Shown here in pieces: positions 1 through 7,350 of a stretch of 13,272 nt of DNA. Where the stretch lies: the NCBI GenBank assembly GCA_900552875.1, contig USCS01000023.1, positions 1 through 13,272 of the forward strand, written 5' to 3'. Under the pieces are notes generated by a model. The model saw only the letters and a list, made by a program, of their open reading frames with translations, ran no database searches and was not told where the DNA came from. Made by a program: the position numbers and the translations under genes. How positions within the stretch are numbered: the first letter of the stretch is position 1; each line of letters begins with the position of its first letter. This DNA comes from an uncultured Collinsella sp. (GTDB lineage: Bacteria > Actinomycetota > Coriobacteriia > Coriobacteriales > Coriobacteriaceae).

Positions 1-2043
1 ACGACGGTGCCCACCGAAAACACCGCCTCTACCAGCGAGTGGATGTGCGCCGTCGTAAAGGGATACCCCTACGTGATGCGCAATTCCGATAACCCGGAGG
101 AGCGTTTCGGCGTTCCGTTCGATACGCCGCTGTTCCACTGGTACGACGAGGGCGACCGAAACCGCCAGCTCAAGGCGTGGTGCAAGGAGACCTTCGATAT
201 CGATGCCGACCTGGTTGCCAAGGCGACCGAGCAGGCGGACCGCGCGCAGGAGACGTTTGAGAACCAGCTGCAGCTGCGCGGCAGGCAGGTGCTCGAGAAC
301 GTGTACGAGGACGGCGGCTACGCGGTGGTGATCGCTTCGCGCCCGTACCACAACGACCCGCTGGTCAACCACGGGCTGCCCAAGCTCTTCTCTGAGCGCG
401 GCATCCCCGTGCTGACGCCCGATGCGGTGCCGGGGGTCTGCAACGTCGATCTTTCCAACAGCCGCATCGACATCGTGAACAACTATCATGCGCGCATGCT
501 GTCGTGCGCGGTCATCGTCGCATCGACGCCCGAGCTCGAGCTCGTGCAGATGGGCAGCTTCGGCTGCGGCCACGATGCGTATCTCACCGACGAGATCGCG
601 CGCATGATGGGCGAGATGGGCTCCAAGGTTCCGATGATGATCAAGCTCGATGAGAGCGACGTCGTCGGTCCCATGGGCATTCGCGTGCGTTCGTTTATCG
701 AGTCGGTCAACCGTCGTCGCGCGGAGGAGCGTGCCGAGGGCGCCCGGGTGCACGCGGTCCATCCGCTCGACGACCCGTATAAGGTCAAGTACACCAAGCG
801 CGACCGGCACGACAAGATCGCGCTGGTCCCCAACACCTCCCATGCGTTCTGCAGGCTCATGACCGCGGCGATGCGCAATCAGGGCGTGCGCGCCGAGGCC
901 CTTGATATCGGGCGCGAGGATGCCATCCGCCTGGGCAAACGCTATGTGCACAACGACATCTGCTTCCCCGCGCAAATCGTGATCGGCGAGGCGCTCGCGG
1001 CACTCGAGAGCGGTAAGTACGACCCGCACGACGTCGCCGTGGTGACTGGCAAGTATATCGGCGACTGCCGCCTGACGCACTACATGCCCCTGCTGCGCCG
1101 CGCGCTCGACGACGCGGGATACGACTATGTCCCGGTGCTCACCAACGACGACGTCGATGCCCACAATGCGCATCCGGGCTTCAAGCTCGGCCTTGGCCCG
1201 AGCATCCAGATCGCCTACGGTCTTCCCATGATCGATGCCCTCGAGGCCATGCTTAGGCGCATCCGTCCCTACGAGCTCGAGAAGGGCGCGGCGGACGCTG
1301 CGTTCGACCGCGCGCTCGATGAGGTTATCGAGGGCATGGAGCGCTCCGGGCTGAGAGGCCAGGCGACGGGCTTCAAACGCGCGCTTGCGATCATGGACGC
1401 CGTTCCGTACGACCGCTCGAACCCGCATCCGACCGTTCTCATCGTGGGCGAGTACCTGCTCAATTTCCATCTCGGCGCCAACCACGAGATCGAGCGCTAC
1501 CTCGAGGACAACGGGCTCGAGGTCATCGAGGCGCGCATGACCGACGTGATCCGCAAGACCTATTTCTACAAGCATGCGCAGTCGCGCGAGTTCCACGTCG
1601 ACCTGTCGCTGCCCGAAAAGGCCTGGTACGCCACGGCGGACAACCTGTTCGAGCTCGCGCACGACCGTTGCGACCGCCTGGGCGCGGCGAGCCCGCTCTA
1701 CGAGCCGCCGACGCGCATGCCCGAGCTCGTGCGCGCGAGCGATAAGATCCTGCACCATACGTTCGATGCGGGCGAGGGCGTGCTGATTCCGGCGGAGATT
1801 CTCGAGCACGCCAAGCGCGGCTGCCGCAACTTCGTGATCCTGCAGCCGTTCGGGTGTCTGCCCAACCATGTCGTGGGGCGCGGGCTCATCCATGCGCTCA
1901 AGGAGCAGTATCCCACGGCGCAGTTCCTGCCGCTCGACTACGATCCCGACGTGAGCTTCGCCAACGTGGAGAACCGTCTTCAGATGCTCATCATGAACGC
2001 CAAGGCGCAGGGGTGCGGTGAGGCGCATGGCGAGACCGCGTAA
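1..2043 (+). CDS. Acyl-CoA dehydratase activase-related protein, C-terminal part (5' truncated by window)
   Basis: The frame is open from the first base, so the true start lies upstream; a GTG at 7 is probably internal. About 680 residues are visible up to TAA. They match the C-terminal part of the large (often ~1400 aa) proteins related to 2-hydroxyacyl-CoA dehydratase activators, which carry BcrAD/BadFG-type ATPase domains at the N-terminus followed by a DUF2229-type region. Landmarks counted from the GTG are RPYHNDPLVNHG (about residue 111), GSFGCGHDAYLTDEI (about 182), NDICFPAQ (about 314), GDCRLTHYMPLLRRAL (about 350), VGEYLLNFH (about 480) and QPFGCLPNHVVGRG near the end. The conserved cysteines suggest iron-sulfur or redox chemistry, but the substrate cannot be read from sequence. 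Activators of this group inject electrons, driven by ATP, into dehydratases of amino-acid fermentation; direct evidence for this fused form is limited. The 3' end overlaps the downstream TetR gene, implying co-transcription. The ATPase domains are outside the window. Confidence 0.85.
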   Translation, partial: TTVPTENTASTSEWMCAVVKGYPYVMRNSDNPEERFGVPFDTPLFHWYDEGDRNRQLKAWCKETFDIDADLVAKATEQADRAQETFENQLQLRGRQVLENVYEDGGYAVVIASRPYHNDPLVNHGLPKLFSERGIPVLTPDAVPGVCNVDLSNSRIDIVNNYHARMLSCAVIVASTPELELVQMGSFGCGHDAYLTDEIARMMGEMGSKVPMMIKLDESDVVGPMGIRVRSFIESVNRRRAEERAEGARVHAVHPLDDPYKVKYTKRDRHDKIALVPNTSHAFCRLMTAAMRNQGVRAEALDIGREDAIRLGKRYVHNDICFPAQIVIGEALAALESGKYDPHDVAVVTGKYIGDCRLTHYMPLLRRALDDAGYDYVPVLTNDDVDAHNAHPGFKLGLGPSIQIAYGLPMIDALEAMLRRIRPYELEKGAADAAFDRALDEVIEGMERSGLRGQATGFKRALAIMDAVPYDRSNPHPTVLIVGEYLLNFHLGANHEIERYLEDNGLEVIEARMTDVIRKTYFYKHAQSREFHVDLSLPEKAWYATADNLFELAHDRCDRLGAASPLYEPPTRMPELVRASDKILHHTFDAGEGVLIPAEILEHAKRGCRNFVILQPFGCLPNHVVGRGLIHALKEQYPTAQFLPLDYDPDVSFANVENRLQMLIMNAKAQGCGEAHGETA

Positions 2044-2716
2044 GGACGCCGATGCGCCCGATGCACGCACCCGTATCATCGAGGCGTTTTGGGAGCTCAT
2101 CGAGAACAACAGCATCTTCGAGCTGTCGGTTGGCGAGGTGACCCGCGCCGCCCAGTGCAATCGCGGAACGTTTTACTACTATTTTCACGATTTCGATGAA
2201 CTCGTCGCCATCGCCATAGCCCAGCTGCTGCAGGATAACGAGCTCATCACCGATGCCCTCTGGCATTTTTCGAGCGAGGGCGACCTTTCGGCGTTCGACC
2301 GGCGCGACGTCCGCTGCCTGCTGCAGCGCATCGTCATCACCATGAGGGCGGGTGCCGCCGAGCAGGTCGTGCAGGGCATCCATACGATCATCATCGACCG
2401 CGTGAGAGAGATCGTCCACCCCGACGGAGAAGAGCTCAAGGCAGATTCGAGCTTTGCGGTGGGCTTTCTGGTCTCGGGCATCATGGGCTTTGTGATGGCG
2501 GTCGGCTTTGCCCGGGAGGGCGGCGAGGAGATAGACCTCGAGCAGCCGGGGGACAGCGCGTGCGCGTACCTGAGGGCGGTCGCCATGCAGACGGTGGAAA
2601 CGGTCGCGCAAGTCGAGGGCGTCGATACATCCGAGCTGCTCGAACGCGTCTCCAAGGAGGCCGATGCCTATCGCGCATCGCGTGCGACGAGTCCCGACGT
2701 GGTGAAAGACGCCTAG
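2027..2716 (+). CDS. TetR/AcrR-family transcriptional regulator
   Basis: From ATG 2027 this gives 229 residues. The N-terminal helix-turn-helix is clear: a helix around residues 13-27, a second around 34-42, then NRGTFYYYFHDFDEL at 45-59, the classic TetR recognition helix and following segment. The remaining ~165 residues form a helical ligand-binding domain with no recognisable ligand specificity. Start choice is uncertain: a GTG at 2018 would add MRR and has an AGGGG stretch about 5 nt upstream, whereas ATG 2027 gives the typical MARPRK beginning but has GGTGAGG only 3 nt away. Either way the gene overlaps the 3' end of the dehydratase-activase gene by 17-26 bp, so it is probably co-transcribed and may regulate that locus. 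The final ~30 bp of the gene is imperfectly repeated just downstream. Confidence 0.9.
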   Translation: MARPRKDADAPDARTRIIEAFWELIENNSIFELSVGEVTRAAQCNRGTFYYYFHDFDELVAIAIAQLLQDNELITDALWHFSSEGDLSAFDRRDVRCLLQRIVITMRAGAAEQVVQGIHTIIIDRVREIVHPDGEELKADSSFAVGFLVSGIMGFVMAVGFAREGGEEIDLEQPGDSACAYLRAVAMQTVETVAQVEGVDTSELLERVSKEADAYRASRATSPDVVKDA

Positions 2717-2762
2717 GGTTTCTCTTGCGGGGCGCCTGTCGCGCATCGCGCGGTGAGTCCCG
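2667..2762. repeat. Imperfect direct repeat across the tetR 3' end
   Basis: Copy 1 (2667-2696) and copy 2 (2735-2762) share a 16-bp block (CCTRTCGCGCATCGCG, one mismatch) and an identical 8-bp block GAGTCCCG, separated by 6 nt in copy 1 and 4 nt in copy 2. Copy 1 is inside the tetR coding region; copy 2 is beyond the stop codon. It could be a local duplication or a pair of protein-binding sites. No function is assigned. Confidence 0.6.
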
Positions 2763-2769
2763 CGATGCG
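2742..2769 (+). terminator. GC-rich hairpin after tetR, possible terminator
   Basis: CGCATCGCG (2742-2750) and CGCGATGCG (2761-2769) form a perfect 9-bp stem with a 10-nt loop, 25 nt past the tetR stop. No T-run follows, so it is not a standard intrinsic terminator. It may instead block 3' decay or be a symmetric protein-binding site, since it is built on the repeated block described for 2667-2762. Confidence 0.35.
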
Positions 2770-2849
2770 GTCATAACCTGCATTCATGTGAGCCGGGTTT
2801 ATAGATATTCCTCCAGCTGTTAACATAGACAACCTGTGGGTAAAGAGAC

Positions 2850-2877
2850 AAAAGCGCCGCCGACGGGCGGGCGTTTT
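2850..2877 (+). terminator. Hairpin directly ahead of clpC: terminator or leader attenuator
   Basis: AAA-G-CGCC-GCC pairs with GGC-G-GGCG-TTTT: about 11 bp with a GACG loop, one G-T wobble and one bulged G at 2869. The A/T arms make the 3' end T-rich (GTTTTGATTT). Only about 20 nt separate it from the clpC ribosome binding site, leaving no room for a promoter between them. If clpC has its own promoter, this hairpin lies inside its leader RNA. Confidence 0.4.
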
Positions 2878-2908
2878 GATTTCGATGAACTCATGTAAGG
2901 AAACGAGC

Positions 2909-5551
2909 ATGTTAGATAGATTTACCGATCGAGCGCGCAAGGTCATGTCGATGGCCAAACAGGAGGCGCTCGATCTGCACTCAAATAAGGTGGGCACCGA
3001 GCACCTGCTGCTCGCACTCGCCAAGGAGGACGAGGGCATCGCTGCCGAGGCGCTGCGCTCGCTTGATATCTCCTACGACGACATCATGGACACCCTCAAG
3101 GAGGTCCAGACCACGGTTCCCGAGCCCAGCGAGGAGACCGAGGCTGCCAAGCTTGCCTTTACGCCGCTCGTCATTAGCGTGATGGAGCGCTCCTTCCGCG
3201 TGGCACGTGAGAACAACCAGACCTACGTGTCGACCGAGCACTTGCTGATTGGCATCGTCGAAGAGGGTAACGGCATGGCCATGGACATCCTCATGCGCCT
3301 GGGTGTGTCGTCCGCCTCCATCAAAAAGGCTATCGAGAAACTTACCGCCAAGGACCAGGACAAGAAGCGTCCGCTCGCCGGCGCCGGTGCCGGGCGTCCC
3401 GGTGCGGGCCTGCCGTTCTTTAGCGGCTCGGACGCGTCGCAGCAAAAGGGGAGCGGCACCGATACGCTTAAGCAGTTCGCCACCAACCTTACGCAGAAGG
3501 CGCGCGACGGCGAGCTCGACCCTGTAATTGGTCGCGAAAAGGAAGTCCAGCGTATGATGGAGATCCTTTCGCGTCGCACCAAGAACAATCCGCTTATCTT
3601 GGGCGACCCCGGCGTGGGCAAGACGGCCATCGTCGAGGGTCTGGCTCAGCAGATTGCAGCTGGCAACGTGCCCGAGAACCTTATGAACCAGAACATCTGG
3701 ACGCTCGACCTGCCGGGCCTCGTTGCGGGCGCCAAGTATCGCGGTGAGTTTGAGGAGCGCCTCAAGAACGTGATCCAGGAGGCCACCGAAGCTGACGACG
3801 TCATCCTGTTTATTGACGAGATGCACACCATCATCGGTGCCGGCTCTGCCGAGGGCTCCATCGACGCGAGCTCCATGCTCAAGCCCGTGCTCGCGCGCGG
3901 TGCCTTCCAGATTATCGGCGCCACCACGGCCGAGGAATTCCGCAAGTACCTCACCAAGGACCCGGCCTTCGAGCGTCGCTTCCAGACCATCGATGTCGAG
4001 GAGCCGAGCGTCGAGGACACGGTCAAGATCCTGACCGCGCTCAAGCCGCGCTACGAGGAGCACCACCATGTGCGCTATACGCAGGGTGCTATCGAGGCCG
4101 CCGCGAACCTCTCCGACCGCTACATCCAGGATCGCTTCCTGCCCGATAAGGCCATCGACCTCATTGACGAGGCCGGCGCCCGCGCCCGCATCGCCGCCAA
4201 CCGCGCGCCCGAGCCGGTGCGCGAGGCCGAGCATCGCGTGGAGGAGCTTAAGGCCGCCGCGCAGGAGGCCACCGAGAGCGACGACATGAACAAGGCCGCC
4301 GAGATCACCGAGCAGCAAAAGGCTGCCGAGATTGAGCTCGCCGAGGCCAAGGCTGCCTGGACGGCCGAGCTCGACGCCAGCCCGCTCACCATCGATGTCT
4401 CCCAGATTGCCGACATCGTGTCCGTGACCTCGGGCGTGCCGGTGTCCTCGCTCACCGAGAGCGAGAGCCGCCGCTTGCTGCAGGCCGAAAGCGTGCTCAA
4501 GACGCGCATCATCGGTCAGGACGAGGCCGTCGAGGCCGTTGCCAAGGCCGTGCGCCGCAGCCGCTCGCCGCTCAAGGACCCGCGTCGCCCCGGCGGCAGC
4601 TTTATCTTCCTGGGCCCCACCGGCACGGGCAAAACCGAGCTCGCCAAGACGCTCGCCGAGTATCTCTTTGGCAGCAAGGACGCGCTCATCAGCTTCGATA
4701 TGTCGGAGTTTGGCAGTGAGTTCGAGGTCTCCAAGCTCATCGGTAGCCCCCCGGGCTATGTGGGCCACGACGAGGGCGGCCAGCTCACCAAGGCTGTTCG
4801 CCGTCACCCGTACTCGGTCGTGCTGTTCGACGAGATCGAGAAGGCGCACCCCGACATCTTCAATATCCTGCTGCAGGTGTTGGAGGAGGGCCGTCTGACC
4901 GATAGCCAGGGCAAGACGGTCGACTTCCGCAATACGGTGATCATCATGACGTCAAACGTGGGCGCCCGCGAGATCGCGCAGGATGCGAGCGTTGGCTTTG
5001 GCACCACCGGCGAGCAGGGCCTCACCTCGAGTGAGATCCGCGGCCGCGCGATGGGCGAGCTCAAGCGCCTGTTCCGCCCCGAGCTGCTCAACCGTATCGA
5101 CGACATCGTGGTGTTCCAGAAGCTCTCGGGCGAGAACCTGACCAAGATTGCGCACCTGCTGGTGGACGATCTGCGCCAGCGCCTGATCGCAAACGGCATG
5201 AACATCAAGCTTACCGATGCGGCCTACGACAAGATTGTGGCGGAGGGTACCGACCTCACCAACGGCGCGCGTCCGCTGCGTCGTGCCATCCAAAAGCTCA
5301 TCGAGGATCCGCTGTCCGAGGAACTGCTGGCTGGCGAGTGGGGCGAGGGCGATACCGTCCTGTGCGACGTGGCCGATGGCAAGTTTGTCTTTAGCCGCGG
5401 CACGGGCGAGATCCCGGCACCGCGTCCGGCGGGCACGCTTGGTGGCGATACCGCCCCGGCGGTACCGCACACCGGCAACGCCGCGCCCGTGAGCGGCGGC
5501 GTGACCTCGGGCCCCGGCGGCATGATGCAAGCCGGTTCCGGCGCGCTGTAG
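2909..5551 (+). CDS. clpC: ATP-dependent Clp protease ATP-binding subunit ClpC
   Basis: From ATG 2909 this encodes 880 residues; an upstream in-frame TTG at 2876 is rejected because AAGGAA at 2897-2902 is well placed for ATG 2909 and MLDRFTDRARKV is the normal ClpC start. The product is a hexameric AAA+ unfoldase that feeds proteins to ClpP in the cytoplasm. Domains: two N-terminal Clp repeats (about 4-145), AAA-1 with Walker A GDPGVGKT (232-239) and Walker B ILFIDE ending at D303-E304, a short helical middle domain (about 425-475), and AAA-2 with Walker A GPTGTGKT (569-576) and Walker B VVLFDE ending at D641-E642. The middle domain is far shorter than the coiled coil of ClpB, and a VGF loop at 695-697 is the ClpP-docking type, so this is ClpC rather than the disaggregase ClpB. 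The last ~48 residues are a Gly/Pro/Ala-rich tail. No ctsR or mcsAB precedes it. Confidence 0.95.
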   Translation: MLDRFTDRARKVMSMAKQEALDLHSNKVGTEHLLLALAKEDEGIAAEALRSLDISYDDIMDTLKEVQTTVPEPSEETEAAKLAFTPLVISVMERSFRVARENNQTYVSTEHLLIGIVEEGNGMAMDILMRLGVSSASIKKAIEKLTAKDQDKKRPLAGAGAGRPGAGLPFFSGSDASQQKGSGTDTLKQFATNLTQKARDGELDPVIGREKEVQRMMEILSRRTKNNPLILGDPGVGKTAIVEGLAQQIAAGNVPENLMNQNIWTLDLPGLVAGAKYRGEFEERLKNVIQEATEADDVILFIDEMHTIIGAGSAEGSIDASSMLKPVLARGAFQIIGATTAEEFRKYLTKDPAFERRFQTIDVEEPSVEDTVKILTALKPRYEEHHHVRYTQGAIEAAANLSDRYIQDRFLPDKAIDLIDEAGARARIAANRAPEPVREAEHRVEELKAAAQEATESDDMNKAAEITEQQKAAEIELAEAKAAWTAELDASPLTIDVSQIADIVSVTSGVPVSSLTESESRRLLQAESVLKTRIIGQDEAVEAVAKAVRRSRSPLKDPRRPGGSFIFLGPTGTGKTELAKTLAEYLFGSKDALISFDMSEFGSEFEVSKLIGSPPGYVGHDEGGQLTKAVRRHPYSVVLFDEIEKAHPDIFNILLQVLEEGRLTDSQGKTVDFRNTVIIMTSNVGAREIAQDASVGFGTTGEQGLTSSEIRGRAMGELKRLFRPELLNRIDDIVVFQKLSGENLTKIAHLLVDDLRQRLIANGMNIKLTDAAYDKIVAEGTDLTNGARPLRRAIQKLIEDPLSEELLAGEWGEGDTVLCDVADGKFVFSRGTGEIPAPRPAGTLGGDTAPAVPHTGNAAPVSGGVTSGPGGMMQAGSGAL

Positions 5552-5576
5552 GGCGTGGCGACAATTTGATACGCGC

Positions 5577-5609
5577 AATCGAGGCGCTCCGGAAAGGGCG
5601 CCTCGATTT
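5577..5609 (+). terminator. Intrinsic terminator of clpC
   Basis: AATCGAGGCGC (5577-5587) pairs perfectly with GCGCCTCGATT (5598-5608) around a 10-nt loop, 25 nt after the clpC stop. The 3' side ends in only TTTGT, so the U-tract is short, but the 11-bp stem is strong. It separates clpC from pepD. Confidence 0.8.
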
Positions 5610-5628
5610 GTAGAGCTGCGGAAGTTGT

Positions 5629-5648
5629 GACCGTTACGCTATACGGTC
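5629..5648. promoter_or_regulatory. Inverted repeat GACCGT-N8-ACGGTC upstream of pepD
   Basis: Perfect 6-bp arms at 5629-5634 and 5643-5648 lie between the clpC terminator and pepD. The motif ACCGTTA at 5630-5636 recurs at 5650-5656. The size and symmetry fit a dimeric repressor or activator site, but no factor is recognised. Confidence 0.3.
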
Positions 5649-5715
5649 CACCGTTAGCCGATGATGCGAGGGCGCTCGGCGTTTTCGACTGGTTTATGCA
5701 CGCAAAGTCTGGGAA

Positions 5716-5721
5716 TATACA
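5716..5721 (+). promoter_or_regulatory. Possible pepD -10 element (TATACA)
   Basis: TATACA matches the first four positions of the -10 consensus and lies 44 nt before the pepD start. The hexamer 17 nt upstream, TTTATG at 5693-5698, is a poor -35. This is a weak call made only because the terminator at 5577-5609 requires a separate promoter for pepD. Confidence 0.3.
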
Positions 5722-5765
5722 AGTCGCATGTCTTACTGTCTAACCAGTTGCGCCAAGGAGGCACC

Positions 5766-7223
5766 ATGGACTACAAGATTACCGGCTACGAGCCCGCCCA
5801 GCTGTTCCATTTCTTTGAGGAGGTCAGCGCGATCCCCCGTGGGTCTGGCAACGAGAAGGGCATCAGCGATTTCCTGGTTGCGTTTGCCAAGGAGCGCGGT
5901 CTCGATGTGTACCAGGACGAGGTCTACAACGTCATCATTCGCAAGCCCGCATCTGCCGGTGCCGAGAATGCCCCGACCGTGATGCTGCAGGGCCACATCG
6001 ATATGGTGTGCGACAAGTTGGGCTCCGTTGAGCACGACTTTACGACCGATGGTATCGACCTGGTCGTCAAGGACGGCGTCCTCACCGCTAACGGCACCAC
6101 TCTGGGCGCCGACAACGGTATTGCCGTCGCGCTTATGCTTACCGTGCTCAACGACGATTCGATTACCCATCCGGCCCTCGAGTGCGTGTTCACCACCGAC
6201 GAGGAGACTGGCCTGGTCGGCGCCGAGACGCTCGACAAGTCCCAGATTAGCGCCCGCACCATGATCAACCTTGACTCCGAGGAAGAGGGCGTTGCCACCG
6301 TCAGCTGTGCCGGCGGCGTCGTCGTTACCTACACCTGCCCGATCGCGCGCGAGCACAAGACCGGTAGCACCCTCACGCTCGACATCTCCGGCCTGCTGGG
6401 CGGCCACTCCGGCAGCGATATCAACCTGGAGCGCGGCAACGGCAACCTCATCATGGCCCGCATCATCGACCGCCTGATGGTTGCCGGCGAGCCCGCCATC
6501 GTTAGCTTTAACGGCGGCACCAAGGACAACGCCATCAACCGTGAGTGCAAGGCTGTTCTGGTCTACGCCGACCACGCTGCCGCCGAGGCCGCGGCCCAGA
6601 TCGCAAAGGGCATCATCGCCGACGTCACTGCCGAGCTCGAGGTCTTCGACCCCGGCTTTACTTGCACCGTCGAGATTGCCGACGACGCCGAGGTTGAGGC
6701 CATGGACCAGAAGTCCGCGCTTGCCCTCATCCGCGCCCTGCGCCTTGCCCCTAACGGCGTGATTCGCCGCAACGTCGCCACCGACGGCTCCGTCGAGGTT
6801 TCCTCCAACATCGGCGTGGTCGCCACCTCCGATGACGAGGTCAAGATTATGCTGTCCCCGCGCTCTTCGATCACCTCGCTGCAGAACGAGTTCAAGGACC
6901 GTCTGCAGACGCTGGCCGATGTCCTGGGCTTCGACGCCAAGTTTGAGTTTGAGTATCCCGGCTGGAGCTATGCCGAGCATTCGCCGGTCCGCGAAGTCTT
7001 TGTCGAGAGCTATCGAGAGCTCTTTGGCTCCGAGCTGCGCATCGAGTCCATTCACGCCGGCCTTGAGTGCGGCCTGTTTGCCGAGGCTCTGCACGGCCTG
7101 GACGCCATCGCCGTGGGCCCGACGCTCTCCGATGTCCATACCCCGGACGAGAGCATGGAGCTCGCTTCTGCCGAGTGCTTCTACGAGCTGCTCATCGACG
7201 TCCTCAAGCGCCTCGCTGCGTAA
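5766..7223 (+). CDS. pepD: Cytosolic nonspecific dipeptidase (Xaa-His dipeptidase, peptidase M20C)
   Basis: Predicted to hydrolyse dipeptides in the cytoplasm with a two-metal (usually zinc) centre, in peptide use and turnover. ATG 5766 is chosen because AAGGAGG (5755-5761) precedes it by 4 nt; the open frame extends ~35 codons further upstream but those residues look non-coding. The product has 485 residues, the usual family length. Likely metal and catalytic residues are H77 and D79 in QGHIDMV, D116 in GADNG, E146-E147 in TTDEETG (general base and ligand), D170 in NLDSEEEG and H458 in SDVHTPDE. The HAGLECGLF segment before the C-terminus and the GGHSG motif in the lid domain are also typical. 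It is a single-gene unit bounded by terminators, convergent with hipA. No sequence sign of damage. Confidence 0.95.
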   Translation: MDYKITGYEPAQLFHFFEEVSAIPRGSGNEKGISDFLVAFAKERGLDVYQDEVYNVIIRKPASAGAENAPTVMLQGHIDMVCDKLGSVEHDFTTDGIDLVVKDGVLTANGTTLGADNGIAVALMLTVLNDDSITHPALECVFTTDEETGLVGAETLDKSQISARTMINLDSEEEGVATVSCAGGVVVTYTCPIAREHKTGSTLTLDISGLLGGHSGSDINLERGNGNLIMARIIDRLMVAGEPAIVSFNGGTKDNAINRECKAVLVYADHAAAEAAAQIAKGIIADVTAELEVFDPGFTCTVEIADDAEVEAMDQKSALALIRALRLAPNGVIRRNVATDGSVEVSSNIGVVATSDDEVKIMLSPRSSITSLQNEFKDRLQTLADVLGFDAKFEFEYPGWSYAEHSPVREVFVESYRELFGSELRIESIHAGLECGLFAEALHGLDAIAVGPTLSDVHTPDESMELASAECFYELLIDVLKRLAA

Positions 7224-7229
7224 AGGTTG

Positions 7230-7260
7230 CGCTAGCAGCAGTCCGAGTCACGTGCTAGCG
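7230..7260. repeat. Perfect inverted repeat just after pepD
   Basis: CGCTAGCA (7230-7237) and TGCTAGCG (7253-7260) are perfect 8-bp arms around 15 nt. It sits between the pepD stop and the main terminator, and could be a small stem-loop in the pepD 3' UTR. No T-run follows. Confidence 0.5.
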
Positions 7261-7278
7261 GATTGCAAATGACATTAT

Positions 7279-7323
7279 GAGAGGGGGCACCCGGTCTTTT
7301 GCGACGGGTGCCCCCTCTCTTTT
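7279..7323 (+). terminator. Strong intrinsic terminator between convergent pepD and hipA
   Basis: GAGAGGGGGCACCC (7279-7292) pairs perfectly with GGGTGCCCCCTCTC (7306-7319), and GTC/GAC (7294-7296 with 7303-7305) extends the stem inward past one bulged G. TTTT follows at 7320-7323, as expected for a plus-strand terminator of pepD. On the minus strand the same hairpin follows hipA, but without a clear U-run, so it would work less well in that direction. Confidence 0.92.
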
Positions 7324-7350
7324 GTTTGATAATTGCGAAATTACGGCCAC

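Noticed and set aside
1991..2746. 251-codon open frame antisense to tetR
   Set aside because: The plus strand encodes a clear TetR helix-turn-helix; the antisense translation shows no recognisable fold.
2777..2830. Possible clpC promoter around TTTATAGATATT and TTAACATAGACA
   Set aside because: A/T-rich hexamers are present but no -35/-10 pair with acceptable spacing could be assigned.
2876..2908. Upstream TTG start for clpC adding 11 residues
   Set aside because: It overlaps the leader hairpin and lacks a ribosome binding site; ATG 2909 has one and gives the family N-terminus.
2981..4849. Very long (622 codons) open frame antisense to clpC
   Set aside because: It lies wholly inside an unmistakable clpC on the other strand; long antisense frames are expected in high-GC genes with G/C-ending codons, and its translation is low-complexity (Leu/Gly/Ala-rich) with no motif.
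5733..7139. 468-codon open frame antisense to pepD
   Set aside because: Shadow of pepD codon bias; translation is Gly/Val/Asp-rich with no domain, and the plus strand has all M20 catalytic residues.
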